The notes beneath the pieces are model-generated. The model was given only the letters and a program-made list of their open reading frames with translations. It had not been told where the DNA came from and did not search any database. From NCBI GenBank assembly GCA_003584625.1, contig AP017647.1, forward strand, positions 497,501 to 561,500: a stretch of 64,000 bases of DNA, in the 5' to 3' direction. This DNA is from Methanothermobacter sp. MT-2 (lineage in GTDB: Archaea > Methanobacteriota > Methanobacteria > Methanobacteriales > DSM-23052). Below are positions 29,841 through 38,690 of this stretch, piece by piece (position 1 is the stretch's first letter; each line of letters starts with the position of its first letter). A program made the position numbers and the translations under genes.

Positions 29841-31427
29841 CTGGCAAAGTATATAATCGTAACCGGGGGAGTTGTAAGCTCCATAGGGAAAGGTATAACA
29901 GCAGCATCAATCGGAAGAATACTAAGATCATACAAACTAAAAGTTGCAGCCATAAAAATCGACCCATACCTTAACTGGGACTCAGGAACCTTAAATCCAT
30001 ACCAGCATGGCGAAGTCTTCGTAACAGAAGACGGAATGGAAACAGACCTAGACCTAGGACACTACGAACGCTTCCTAGACGTAGACCTACCAGGAGAATC
30101 CAACATAACCACGGGAAAAGTATACCTATCAGTAATAGAAAAAGAAAGAACTGGAAAATACCTAGGATCCTGTGTACAGATCATACCCCACATAACAAAC
30201 GAGATAAAATCCATGATCAGAAGAATAGCCTCAAAAAGCGGGGCTGAAGTAGTCATAGTAGAAGTAGGAGGTACAGTAGGAGACATCGAAGGCCAACCAT
30301 TCCTCGAAGCATTAAGGCAATTGAGAAACGAAGAAGGATATGAGAACGTTATGTTCATACATGTAACCTATGTACCATACCTAAAGGCTGCCGGAGAATT
30401 CAAAACCAAACCCACACAACACAGTACAAAAGAACTCCGCAGCACGGGCTTAGCTCCTGACATGATAATATGTAGGAGCGAAAAACCCATAACAGAACCA
30501 ATAAAAAAGAAGATAGCACACTTCTGTGACGTTGAAAAAGAAGCCGTGGTGAACGCCCCAGACGTCCGATCAATATACGAGGTCCCATTGGTACTTAACA
30601 GGCAAAATGTGGGAGAATACATCATAAAAAGGATAAACCTAAAGGTTAAAGGAGACGGCGACCTCTCAGAATGGGCCAGGATAGTTGAATCCCTGAAGAT
30701 AAGAGAACCCACAATCAAAGTTGGTATAGTGGGAAAATACGTGGAACTCGAAGACTCCTATATGAGTATAAGAGAAGCCTTGAGACATGCCGCGGCACAC
30801 TTAGGTGCCAGGGTAGAAATAGAATGGTTAAGCGCCCATAAAAGCCTGAACAAGGAAAAACTTGGAATATTTGACGCGATCCTCATACCAGGAGGCTTTG
30901 GTGAAAGGGGGATCAACGGGAAAATATACGCTGCAAAATATGCCCGGGAAGAAAAGGTTCCAATATTCGGGATATGTCTTGGGATGCAATGCATGGTAAT
31001 AGAATTCGCACGCCACAAAGGCTTCAAGGACGCTCATAGCACAGAATTCAACGATAAAACACCATATCCTGTAATTGACATGATGGAAGAACAGAAAAAG
31101 ATCAAGAAAATGGGTGGTACAATGCGCCTAGGATCCTACAAATGCAAGCTAAGACCCGGGACACTCGCCCACAAGGCATACAAGAAGGATCTTATAAGTG
31201 AAAGGCACAGACACCGCTATGAACTCAACAACGAATACAGAGATGAATTGGAAAAACAAGGTTTAGTTATTGCTGGAACCACACCAGACAATTTCCTAGT
31301 AGAAATCATAGAACTAAAGGATCATCCATGGTACCTAGGATGTCAGTTCCACCCAGAGTTCAAATCAAGGCCAAACAAGCCACATCCACTCTTTATATCA
31401 TTCCTAGAAGCAGCCCTAAAAAGATGA
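29841..31427 (+). CDS. pyrG: CTP synthase
   Basis: About 528 residues. An amidoligase domain ([49 protein letters not shown]) is followed by a class I glutaminase domain ([24 protein letters not shown] with the Cys, [10 protein letters not shown] with His/Glu). It makes CTP from UTP. The family begins [10 protein letters not shown]; here the codon before AKY is CTG at 29841, 9 nt after GGGAG. The in-frame TTG at 29832 abuts that SD directly. CTG is therefore the best start. Confidence 0.94.
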   Translation: MAKYIIVTGGVVSSIGKGITAASIGRILRSYKLKVAAIKIDPYLNWDSGTLNPYQHGEVFVTEDGMETDLDLGHYERFLDVDLPGESNITTGKVYLSVIEKERTGKYLGSCVQIIPHITNEIKSMIRRIASKSGAEVVIVEVGGTVGDIEGQPFLEALRQLRNEEGYENVMFIHVTYVPYLKAAGEFKTKPTQHSTKELRSTGLAPDMIICRSEKPITEPIKKKIAHFCDVEKEAVVNAPDVRSIYEVPLVLNRQNVGEYIIKRINLKVKGDGDLSEWARIVESLKIREPTIKVGIVGKYVELEDSYMSIREALRHAAAHLGARVEIEWLSAHKSLNKEKLGIFDAILIPGGFGERGINGKIYAAKYAREEKVPIFGICLGMQCMVIEFARHKGFKDAHSTEFNDKTPYPVIDMMEEQKKIKKMGGTMRLGSYKCKLRPGTLAHKAYKKDLISERHRHRYELNNEYRDELEKQGLVIAGTTPDNFLVEIIELKDHPWYLGCQFHPEFKSRPNKPHPLFISFLEAALKR

Positions 31428-31439
31428 TAAAGTGATCCT

Positions 31440-32579
31440 ATGCTTTTATCAGTTTTCATAGCATTAGTGGCTAGTCTATATGCAGCATACACTGACCTGA
31501 AAAATGGCATAATCCCCAATAGGTTAACATTCCCACTTATAGGCCTCGGCATATTATTAGATGCTATATTCTCCTACCAGATAGGGGATCTGCTCTTTTT
31601 TGTTTATGCGCTGATATTCACAGGGATTATCTTCATTTTTGGTTATATGCTTTGGAGGTTGGGTGCCTGGGCTGGTGGCGATGTTAAGTTGTTCACGGGA
31701 TTGGCTGCGCTTTTACCATTCCAACCATACTTGTTACGATATTCTGTCATTGGAGTGCCATTTCCTATCATAGCATCCTATCCATTCCCCCTAACATTAA
31801 TGATTAACAGTATATTGAGTATACTCCCATTCCTCATCATCTTCGTCTTTTATATCGGATTAAAACATAAAAGACACCTACTAGAAGAACTCCTGGAACC
31901 TATAAAAGATTATAAGAAAGGCTTAATCCTCTCCCTCATAGTAACATCATCCATAACATTAACATTGATGATAACATCCATTCTACAATTCCAGATCATC
32001 ATATTAACCCTGATAATAATCTATATTCTCACGATGATGATATCTAAGCTGCCCATGAAACCAAAAATTGCCATAATAACAATCATAACATTATATTCCA
32101 TATATCAGAACCCAAAATTGACAATAACTGGGATACTGATCCTATGGGCTTCCATAATCCTACTACAAGTTATAAGAAAACTCCTAGGGAAAGTGGCCAG
32201 AGAAGCCCTACAAGATGAAATAAAAGTAGAAGATCTTAAAGAGGGTATGATACTAGCCTATAAACTCTACAAAAAAGACGACCAATACTACTTCGATGAT
32301 AAAAGTTTCCTAGAAAAATTAAAAGAGGCTGCGAAAACCGGAACCCTCCAAAGCCCGGGGAAACTTGTATTAGCATCCATGGCCGCCGGCCTCACGAAAA
32401 AGGATATAAAACTCTTAGTTGAACTTTCAAAGACTGGGAAGATCCCGGGGGAGGTTAGGATAAAGAGGGGTGTTCCATTCGCCCCAGCAATATTCATAGG
32501 CCTGCTATTATCTCTATTTGTAGGGGATCTTGCAATGTTACTCTTAAAGGTCCTTAGCATGATAAGAGGGATAAGCTAA
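31440..32579 (+). CDS. Archaeal prepilin peptidase (A24 family, EppA/FlaK-like)
   Basis: 379-residue integral membrane aspartyl peptidase. The two catalytic aspartates are in YAAYTDLKNGIIPN and in GAWAGGDVKLFTGL (the GxGD-type motif). About eight hydrophobic segments are present. A soluble stretch near residues 245-350 (EALQDEIKVEDLKEGMILAYKLYKKDD) is an extension not found in the shortest members. Such enzymes remove the short positively charged leader of archaeal pilins. The genes downstream encode just such leaders, so this is likely their processing enzyme. Several chain features resemble EppA of methanococci. Confidence 0.85.
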   Translation: MLLSVFIALVASLYAAYTDLKNGIIPNRLTFPLIGLGILLDAIFSYQIGDLLFFVYALIFTGIIFIFGYMLWRLGAWAGGDVKLFTGLAALLPFQPYLLRYSVIGVPFPIIASYPFPLTLMINSILSILPFLIIFVFYIGLKHKRHLLEELLEPIKDYKKGLILSLIVTSSITLTLMITSILQFQIIILTLIIIYILTMMISKLPMKPKIAIITIITLYSIYQNPKLTITGILILWASIILLQVIRKLLGKVAREALQDEIKVEDLKEGMILAYKLYKKDDQYYFDDKSFLEKLKEAAKTGTLQSPGKLVLASMAAGLTKKDIKLLVELSKTGKIPGEVRIKRGVPFAPAIFIGLLLSLFVGDLAMLLLKVLSMIRGIS

Positions 32580-32616
32580 TATACCCTAAATTATAAAAAG
32601 GGATACTGTGATAAGG

Positions 32617-33057
32617 ATGGATGATAAAGGCCAAGTTTCATTTGAGTATCTTATGCTAATCCTAATAGGTATAATAATACTTGGAACCGTGACTATACCT
32701 TTAATAGGAAGGGCAATAGATGCGAGCAATGATGTTTCAAGGGCTTCAGATGCAAAGGTTGCGGTTGAAAGTATTGCTAACGCTGCTAACATAGTATATG
32801 CTAATGGACCCGGAGCCAAGAGAACAGTAACATTCTACGTACCCCAGAATGGGACAATAGGCTTTGATCAGACCAACAAGGTAATATATTTTAGTTTAAC
32901 TCTAAGTAACAACACAGTAAAGAGTATAAACGCCACCACAGAATATGGTAACATCACACTCAATACTGTGACCTTAACTAGGAGTTGGTATAAAGCCGTT
33001 GTCCATTGGCCAAATAGAAACGCGAATATAGTGATCACGATTTCAAAAGTCTCCTGA
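32617..33057 (+). CDS. Pilin-like protein with EppA-type leader
   Basis: 146 residues. The leader MDDKG is followed by QVSFEYLMLILIGIIILG, matching the EppA recognition pattern QxSxExxxL with a Glu at position +5 after the predicted Gly/Gln cut. After the single helix comes a beta-rich polar domain (KRTVTFYVPQNGTIGFDQ, KAVVHWPNRNANIVITIS) with N-glycosylation sequons. ATG 32617 has GTGAT upstream; the longer GTG form would spoil the leader. It is likely an archaeal type IV pilin or minor pilin exported to the cell surface. Confidence 0.75.
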   Translation: MDDKGQVSFEYLMLILIGIIILGTVTIPLIGRAIDASNDVSRASDAKVAVESIANAANIVYANGPGAKRTVTFYVPQNGTIGFDQTNKVIYFSLTLSNNTVKSINATTEYGNITLNTVTLTRSWYKAVVHWPNRNANIVITISKVS

Positions 33058-33069
33058 TGGGGGGAATAG

Positions 33070-33861
33070 ATGGGGTTTTTTTCGAGTTTGGGTGACATAG
33101 TCATAGCAATTTTCAGACTGTTAGGCACCCTAGTCCTAGAACTTGTAAAACTCCCTGAAAGGATACGATCAGGGAATGTTAAAGAGAAAATTTCAGGGAT
33201 AAAACTTGAAATCCCAAGGAGAACACCCACGGTGAAGGAGAAAAAGAGTTTTAAGGAGCCTATCAGTGAAACTCTGCATTTTGATCCTGGTGAAAAGGAG
33301 AACACTGTTTTAAAGCTTCAGATATCCGCAGCAGCATTCATTATCACATCAATATTATACGCCTTTAACATGATCTCACTTATCATATTCCTTGTTGTGG
33401 GTATAATCCTCATTTTATTGATAGCCTATATCCTATATTATCAGATTAGGATAATGTATCCTGATGATTTCCAAGCCTACCGAGACTTTTTTTTAATGTA
33501 TATTGCAGTAGGTTTCCTGATAATCATAGTTGCAAACAATCCCCTTATTTATAGTCTGTTCTCATTCACCTTATTGCCTTCACTTGGCGTGCTAATAGTT
33601 GCATTGATTGCGGTTGCAGCCATCTTCATAATATTCAGGATAAGATATTACAGGGATTACACATTCGGCGAGGTTATAGAAGTTGGTGAAAACACGTCAC
33701 AGGTAAGGGTAGACTATGATATAAGAGCTAATGTAAAACCCGACATTTACATTGTGGAAAACAACAACTTCAATGTCAAAGAACACGAGATAGTGAAATT
33801 ATCAATCGAAAGTTCACTATTCAGGGAAAGTAAACCCAAAAAGATAATAGGAAAACAATAA
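33070..33861 (+). CDS. Membrane protein of the pilin-like cluster
   Basis: 263 residues. An N-terminal amphipathic helix (GFFSSLGDIVIAIFRLLGTLVLELVKLPERI) and a charged linker are followed by four to five hydrophobic segments (IIFLVVGIILILLIAYILYY and others). The C-terminal soluble tail is EVIEVGENTSQVRVDYDIRANVKPDIYIV, an OB- or NfeD-like beta strand pattern. No class III leader is present. The function is unknown; from its place it may be a platform or accessory part of the surface structure. Confidence 0.6.
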   Translation: MGFFSSLGDIVIAIFRLLGTLVLELVKLPERIRSGNVKEKISGIKLEIPRRTPTVKEKKSFKEPISETLHFDPGEKENTVLKLQISAAAFIITSILYAFNMISLIIFLVVGIILILLIAYILYYQIRIMYPDDFQAYRDFFLMYIAVGFLIIIVANNPLIYSLFSFTLLPSLGVLIVALIAVAAIFIIFRIRYYRDYTFGEVIEVGENTSQVRVDYDIRANVKPDIYIVENNNFNVKEHEIVKLSIESSLFRESKPKKIIGKQ

Positions 33862-34102
33862 AATTTGGATACTAAAATCCCCCCTTTTGTAAGTGAAACC
33901 AAATCAAATCTATAAGATGGTGAACATCCCCCTCCCCACATTACCAAAATGGAGGAGGTTTTCCTAGGTAGTGAAGGATCTCATCTAAGCCAAGCGAAAC
34001 AAGGTTGTCCCCCCACTCATTTATAAGCATCGGCTCTCATAACCCCAAGCCACCCATAGGGGGACTTCCCACCAACAAAGGACAAATGAGATCTAGTCAT
34101 CT

Positions 34103-34116
34103 TTTTCACGTGAAAA
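34103..34116. promoter_or_regulatory. Perfect 14-bp palindrome, candidate operator
   Basis: TTTTCACGTGAAAA reads the same on both strands and is about 50 bp upstream of the TATA box at 34164-34175. The position suits binding by a dimeric activator or a distal repressor. No matching copy was noticed elsewhere in the window. Confidence 0.5.
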
Positions 34117-34163
34117 GGATTAAATCCCCCCTAAAATCATCACTATAAGGCTAATTAGGAAAA

Positions 34164-34175
34164 TTTATATAAAAT
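34164..34175 (+). promoter_or_regulatory. TATA box of the second pilin-like operon
   Basis: TTTATATAAAAT lies about 33 bp before ATG 34203, consistent with a short leader that carries AGGGAT as SD. Confidence 0.65.
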
Positions 34176-34202
34176 ATGTGATAAAAAAATCATAGGGATA
34201 AT

Positions 34203-34616
34203 ATGGATCAGAGAGGGGTTCTATCTACAGATTTTCTTTTAGCCACACTAATATTACTAATAATAATATCAGGGATTATAGGCTTTATTAGCACGGGCAT
34301 CGACTCTGCTAAGAGCACAGAATTCGCCAAGGCCAAAATGGTGGGTGAAAACGTGGCCAGATCCATAAACATGGTATATGAACAGGGACCTGGAGACGAA
34401 TTAAACATAACATTACCCGGAGATTTCAATTACGAAATAAAAATAATGAACTTAAATGGTAAAGCGGCTGTCGTGGTCAAATACAATAACAGGGAATCCA
34501 TATCCTACCTGATACCCAAAGCAAATAATATTGATACCATTACAATGAAACCCAATGAAACCTACAATATTTGCAATGAAGATGGTAATATTAAAATAAG
34601 AAAGGTTGCACCATGA
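34203..34616 (+). CDS. Pilin-like protein
   Basis: 137 residues. The leader MDQRG is followed by VLSTDFLLATLILLIIISGII, with an acidic residue (Asp) at +5 after the presumed cut. The polar domain beyond has sequons and short beta strands (NITLPGDFNYEIKIMNLNGKAAVVVKYN). It is the first gene of a five-gene set to 37.1 kb with 4-bp overlaps or very short gaps. It is likely a pseudopilin or minor pilin; no closer family recognised. Confidence 0.7.
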   Translation: MDQRGVLSTDFLLATLILLIIISGIIGFISTGIDSAKSTEFAKAKMVGENVARSINMVYEQGPGDELNITLPGDFNYEIKIMNLNGKAAVVVKYNNRESISYLIPKANNIDTITMKPNETYNICNEDGNIKIRKVAP

Positions 34617-34999
34617 GAGAATATAAAGGGCAAATTTCGGCCGAATTCGTCATATTAGCAGGATTCATATTAGTAGTTGCTATAATCATAGCATCCCAGT
34701 CCGGCAGCAGCCTAGAACTTGACCAGGTGATGAGCGCAGCGAAAACAGGGACCATAGAAGCCTCAAACGACCTAGCATATAATGGAACAGGTAATCTCAT
34801 AAGATTCCAGAACATAACATTCAAGGATGGTAAAATCACCATCACAGTATACAGCAAAAAGAGACTAACAGACGATGAAAAAAATTATATCAAAAGAAAG
34901 GTCCTAGAATCCATAGGAGAAGCCCTAGGCAAACAAGTGACAGGAGATACTGTGAAAGGCAGATACAACTACACTGTAGAGGTGGTGAATGTCACATGA
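34613..34999 (+). CDS. Pilin-like protein with EppA-type leader
   Basis: 128 residues. The leader MREYKG is followed by QISAEFVILAGFILVVAIII, again the QxSxExxxL processing motif with Glu at +5. The mature part has YNGTGN and NYTVEV sequons. Together with the protein at 32.6 kb this is the clearest archaeal prepilin of the cluster. The start overlaps the upstream stop by 4 bp (ATGA). Confidence 0.75.
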   Translation: MREYKGQISAEFVILAGFILVVAIIIASQSGSSLELDQVMSAAKTGTIEASNDLAYNGTGNLIRFQNITFKDGKITITVYSKKRLTDDEKNYIKRKVLESIGEALGKQVTGDTVKGRYNYTVEVVNVT

Positions 35000-35415
35000 A
35001 CGATGAAGGTTTCATATTCACCATCGACAGCATCCTAATGCTAATCCCAATCTTCATAATAATCACAACAATAGCAAGCATCAGCCTAGAAGTACCCCAC
35101 GAGGCTCCATATTATACTGTGCAGGATGCCATGGAATTACTGGTTCTCCGTGGGGAGAAACCAAATGACACTAATCTTATGACAATAGCAGAGAACATAA
35201 GCGCGGGTAATATCAACGGGGCTAAAACCGCCGCACAAAACGATCTGAAACCACTACTTGACAGTTTCAGGATGAATTATAATCTAACCTACTATAATAG
35301 TAGCAGCGGCACCTATGATACACTAATAAGCAGTGGAACCATGCCAAGTGATAGAAACGTATACTCTGCCACAAGAAACTATGGTAATGTCATCTTCAGA
35401 CTCTACATGTGGTGA
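34996..35415 (+). CDS. Pilin-like protein
   Basis: 139 residues. The leader MNDEG is followed by FIFTIDSILMLIPIFIIITTI, with Asp at +6. The leader lacks the usual basic residue before Gly, so processing is less sure. The soluble domain (VQDAMELLVLRGEKPNDTN...LIRGxx-free, with NLTYYNSSSGTY) carries several sequons. It overlaps the previous gene by 4 bp and is separated by 6 bp from the next. Confidence 0.65.
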   Translation: MNDEGFIFTIDSILMLIPIFIIITTIASISLEVPHEAPYYTVQDAMELLVLRGEKPNDTNLMTIAENISAGNINGAKTAAQNDLKPLLDSFRMNYNLTYYNSSSGTYDTLISSGTMPSDRNVYSATRNYGNVIFRLYMW

Positions 35416-35421
35416 ATAAAC

Positions 35422-36069
35422 ATGGATGAAAGAGGATATGTGCTCTCAGGGGTTGGAATGCTACTATTAATACCACTTATGATAATGATCCCCATAGCAC
35501 TCTCCCTACAAGAGGAGAGTTCACAGATCCCAACCACATTCGTTAAATCAGATGTGGTATTCCGCACCTTTGATAGTATCCGCAATGACATAGAAGAAAA
35601 GACCAGTAGATTCGCAGACAACCTATACAATAAAACATACAATTATAATGAAGGCAGTCTATTCGCCGCGGACCTAAGCAACCTTAATAATAATATAAGA
35701 GAGGACATCTACAAGGATGCATATAGGTATGTTGTGGATTCTGTGGAAGTAAAACGCAATAACTATCCCATGACTCCTAGCATAGGTAATGAATCTGGTT
35801 ATATCCCACTCAGTAATGGAATCCAAGTAAATTATACATACGAAAACAGAACACAAAATGCCACTGGCATAATATACTATAAGTATAAGATAACTATAAC
35901 AGCTAATGTGACAATAGATGTGATTAAATCAAACACTAGACACAAGGAAGCCTATGAATACTCCTTTGTAACCCTAATATTTATCAACACAAACACAACC
36001 AGTAATACAACAGCCGAATATCGCGTTAGAGAATTCTTCAATAACTTAAATCAAGCTATAGGTGGCTAA
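35422..36069 (+). CDS. Pilin-like surface protein
   Basis: 215 residues. The leader MDERG is followed by YVLSGVGMLLLIPLMIMIPIAL. No acidic residue stands at +5, where most pilins have Glu, so this may be a non-polymerising or minor member. The long polar part includes coiled or helical stretches (FRTFDSIRNDIEEKTSRFADN) and many sequons (NKT, NYT, NRT, NAT, NVT, NTT). It is exported and probably glycosylated. Confidence 0.6.
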   Translation: MDERGYVLSGVGMLLLIPLMIMIPIALSLQEESSQIPTTFVKSDVVFRTFDSIRNDIEEKTSRFADNLYNKTYNYNEGSLFAADLSNLNNNIREDIYKDAYRYVVDSVEVKRNNYPMTPSIGNESGYIPLSNGIQVNYTYENRTQNATGIIYYKYKITITANVTIDVIKSNTRHKEAYEYSFVTLIFINTNTTSNTTAEYRVREFFNNLNQAIGG

Positions 36070-36072
36070 AAA

Positions 36073-37101
36073 GTGGATGATAAAGGAATGACATTCACAA
36101 CTGATATTTTATTAGCCCTTATCATAGTAACCATAGTATTAGGGATGATAACAGATCAAATGGAAATATTCTCATATAAAATGGAAGATTTTGTAGGCCG
36201 GCAAAGCCTGGAGAGAACCGTAACCGACGCCGCCGATTATCTAATTAAATCACCAGGGAAACCGGAACATTGGGAAAGAGAAAATCCACCATCCTCTGAT
36301 ACGCTTCCAGGCCTTGCGGTTATTGACCGTGGACGGCCAGTCCCAAATTTTCTGCTTAACAAGAAAATAGTTGGGCTTAAATACAACCCGCAACTTTTGG
36401 AAAATCTAGTCCATACTAAAAATTATTATCTGGTTATAAAACGTGCTAATGACTCCGCCTCCATAATCGAAATTGGAAGTCCACCACCTTCAAATGCTAA
36501 GGAGGTGGCTGTCGCGAACAGAAGTTGTATCTTGGTCCCAGGGGAGGTTATCTTTAGCATGGTAGATTTGATGCATATTAACCCAGCTAATCCAGGGCAA
36601 AATGCATTCCTATGGTATTCAAAAGCTGGGAACCCTCCAATATATGTGGGTCCCGGGAATGTGACAACAAGTTCTAATCCAAATTCAAGCTTCTATGTTA
36701 ATTACACCGATCTTGAATTATATGATTATTATCTGAGAATAGACGCCAATACAGGGGTTAAAAGTGCTGATTATGGGTTTACTGATGGTGATGCTGTTGT
36801 AAACGGCACCTATGGAGATTTCGATGATAAAAAAAGGCAGGATGCTATAAATGATGAGTTAGATCGTATTTATGGACAGCCTGGATGGTTAAAGTTTAGG
36901 GACCTCAGTGTGGGCGCGTTCATACCAGTTGATGATGACATCAAAAAGGTTCTAGATAAGGGTGGCGGCCCTGACATGAAATTATGGCTCCAAGTAGAAT
37001 CTAACCCAAATGCTGATTTTGACATAACACTCGTAAGGGTGCTTCATGGTCAAGGATATAATAAAATACCGGTGAAACTCGTACTATATATATGGGAATA
37101 A
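36073..37101 (+). CDS. Large pilin-like surface protein
   Basis: 342 residues, the largest member of the set. The leader MDDKG is followed by MTFTTDILLALIIVTIVLGMI, with Asp at +6. A beta-rich soluble domain of about 300 residues follows; AVANRSCILVPGEVIFSMVDLMHI and DFDITLVRVLHGQGYNKIPVKLVLYIWE are its most hydrophobic stretches. GTG 36073 is preceded by GGTGG at 7 nt. It could be a tip adhesin or structural subunit of a pilus-like assembly. It is the last gene of the tight group. Confidence 0.6.
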   Translation: MDDKGMTFTTDILLALIIVTIVLGMITDQMEIFSYKMEDFVGRQSLERTVTDAADYLIKSPGKPEHWERENPPSSDTLPGLAVIDRGRPVPNFLLNKKIVGLKYNPQLLENLVHTKNYYLVIKRANDSASIIEIGSPPPSNAKEVAVANRSCILVPGEVIFSMVDLMHINPANPGQNAFLWYSKAGNPPIYVGPGNVTTSSNPNSSFYVNYTDLELYDYYLRIDANTGVKSADYGFTDGDAVVNGTYGDFDDKKRQDAINDELDRIYGQPGWLKFRDLSVGAFIPVDDDIKKVLDKGGGPDMKLWLQVESNPNADFDITLVRVLHGQGYNKIPVKLVLYIWE

Positions 37102-37209
37102 GCTACTCAACCTATTTGAGCCTCTTAACATAGACAATTATTTATAAAGCATGCTAAAAAAGATTAAATTTTGAGATTGTAAAAGTTTAAAGCTGGAGGA
37201 TGCAAAATT

Positions 37210-38001
37210 ATGGATCTCATAGTAACCTTAATAATGATCATACTCTTTATAATACTTCTAGTCTTTGTATTCTCTGTGGGTCTTATGACTCCAGTTGTTG
37301 GTAAAAGGAACATACTATTTGTCATATTTATAGGGTTCATGGTTGGTGTTATTGGAGGCACATTTTTCATCTCACCAGTATATGATGATATACCAGGAAT
37401 AGTCAGAGGTTTCTATGAGGCCACTTCCAACGCTCCTGAGACTGTTTATGTTGACTTGTCGCATGATGTTGACATCAAAGAGTTTATAGGGGATGTGAGG
37501 AGCATTGAAGGCGTTGAAGATGTTAAGATAGAATATATTCTCTTAAAAACTGATAATTTTACCAGCGAACGCGGTGAACTAATAGAGGATGGCATCCCAG
37601 TTGTTGATTCTAACGTAACATACTGTAAGGTGGATCCTGGAGGCACTATCATATGTGAGGTTAAAGGGGGTGATCCGCAAGCTACCATCGACAGAATATC
37701 AGACTGGCTTATCCTAACCAGTGGCATCTACACAAAATATAGTATAGTGCATGTTTCAATTGACACCCATGCAAATAAAATCAACAATCTACGAGAATAT
37801 CTCTCATCTAAGGGTATAGCAATAGCCTTTATTAAAGGGCCAACAGAAGAAAAAATTGAAGGTTTAAAGGCTTCCATGCCCCCTAAATCTGCTGTGGTTG
37901 CATCCTGCGGTTTAATCGGGATTTTAACAGGTCTCGCGGGCATATTCATAGATAGTATTATGGCTTTCCTATCTGCGATCAAAAAGAGACTGAGGAGATA
38001 A
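37210..38001 (+). CDS. Membrane protein, unknown function, after the pilin-like set
   Basis: 263 residues. There are two N-terminal transmembrane segments (LIMIILFIILLVFVFSVGLM and FVIFIGFMVGVIGGTFFI), then an extracytoplasmic domain of about 160 residues and a C-terminal transmembrane segment. The extracytoplasmic part has two ferredoxin-like halves, VYVDLSHDVDIKEFIGDVRSIEGVEDVKIEYIL and VHVSIDTHANKINNLREYLSSKGI. GGAGG lies 10 nt before the ATG, and a separate TATA-like TTTATAAA is at about 37141. No family recognised. Confidence 0.6.
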   Translation: MDLIVTLIMIILFIILLVFVFSVGLMTPVVGKRNILFVIFIGFMVGVIGGTFFISPVYDDIPGIVRGFYEATSNAPETVYVDLSHDVDIKEFIGDVRSIEGVEDVKIEYILLKTDNFTSERGELIEDGIPVVDSNVTYCKVDPGGTIICEVKGGDPQATIDRISDWLILTSGIYTKYSIVHVSIDTHANKINNLREYLSSKGIAIAFIKGPTEEKIEGLKASMPPKSAVVASCGLIGILTGLAGIFIDSIMAFLSAIKKRLRR

Positions 38002-38006
38002 AAAGA

Positions 38007-38690
38007 TTGAATGCTGCTGTACTCTATTCTGGGGGTAAGGATAGTACAATGGCACTCTACAGGGCAATTGAAAATGGTGATAATGTGAAATGCCTAGTGT
38101 CCATGGTCTCAGATAATCCATATTCATATATGTTCCATGTCCCCAATATAAGATGGACCCAACTATCAGCTAAGGCCCTTGGCATACCCTTATTTGAAGG
38201 TTCGACAAGGGGTGTGAAAGAAGAAGAACTAGAAGACCTTAAAAGACTCCTTAAAGTGCTCGCGGATCGTGGAATCGAAGTTTTATATTCAGGTGCTCTT
38301 TATTCCAATTATCAACGGTCAAGGATTGATAGAATCTGCCGAGAGGTTGGACTCGTCTCAAAAACGCCGCTCTGGCATGTGGATCCAAGAGAATATATGA
38401 TGGAGATTATAAGTCTGGGTTTTGAGGTTATAGTAACTGCTGTTGCAGCTGAAGGCCTTGACAAGTCCTGGCTTGGACGTGAAATAGACCAGAACATGTT
38501 AGATGACCTGGAAGAGTTAAATAGGAGGTATGGTGTTCATTTGGCATTTGAGGGTGGTGAGGCCGAAACATTCGTCCTTGATGGGCCAATATTTAAAAAG
38601 AGGATAAGGATACTTGAGTTTGAGAAGAAGTGGTTTGATGATAGTGGCGTTTTGGAGATAAGAGACGCTATACTAGTGGATAAGGGCTAG
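38007..38690 (+). CDS. Diphthine-ammonia ligase (Dph6 / MJ0570-like ATP pyrophosphatase)
   Basis: 227 residues with the N-type ATP-pyrophosphatase loop YSGGKDSTMALY at the start. Family marks are FHVPNIRWTQLSAKALGIPL, VLYSGALYSNYQRSRIDRICREVGL and HLAFEGGEAETFVLDGP. It performs the last amidation of diphthamide on the translation factor aEF2. The start is TTG 38007, with GAGGAG 9 nt upstream. Its stop overlaps the convergent UPF0201 stop by 4 bp. Confidence 0.9.
   Translation: MNAAVLYSGGKDSTMALYRAIENGDNVKCLVSMVSDNPYSYMFHVPNIRWTQLSAKALGIPLFEGSTRGVKEEELEDLKRLLKVLADRGIEVLYSGALYSNYQRSRIDRICREVGLVSKTPLWHVDPREYMMEIISLGFEVIVTAVAAEGLDKSWLGREIDQNMLDDLEELNRRYGVHLAFEGGEAETFVLDGPIFKKRIRILEFEKKWFDDSGVLEIRDAILVDKG

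Larger units (their letters stand above)
33862..34202 (+). other. Regulatory gap: structured element, palindrome and TATA box
   Basis: About 340 bp with C tracts at 33880, 34009-34014 and 34124. GATCTCAT (33977-33984) pairs with ATGAGATC (34086-34093), extended by TTGTCC (34005-34010) with GGACAA (34080-34085). GTCCCCC (34007-34013) may instead pair with GGGGGAC (34059-34065), so two folds exclude each other. A perfect palindrome and a TATA box follow. This is probably the control region of the second pilin-like transcript; part may be an RNA. Confidence 0.45.
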
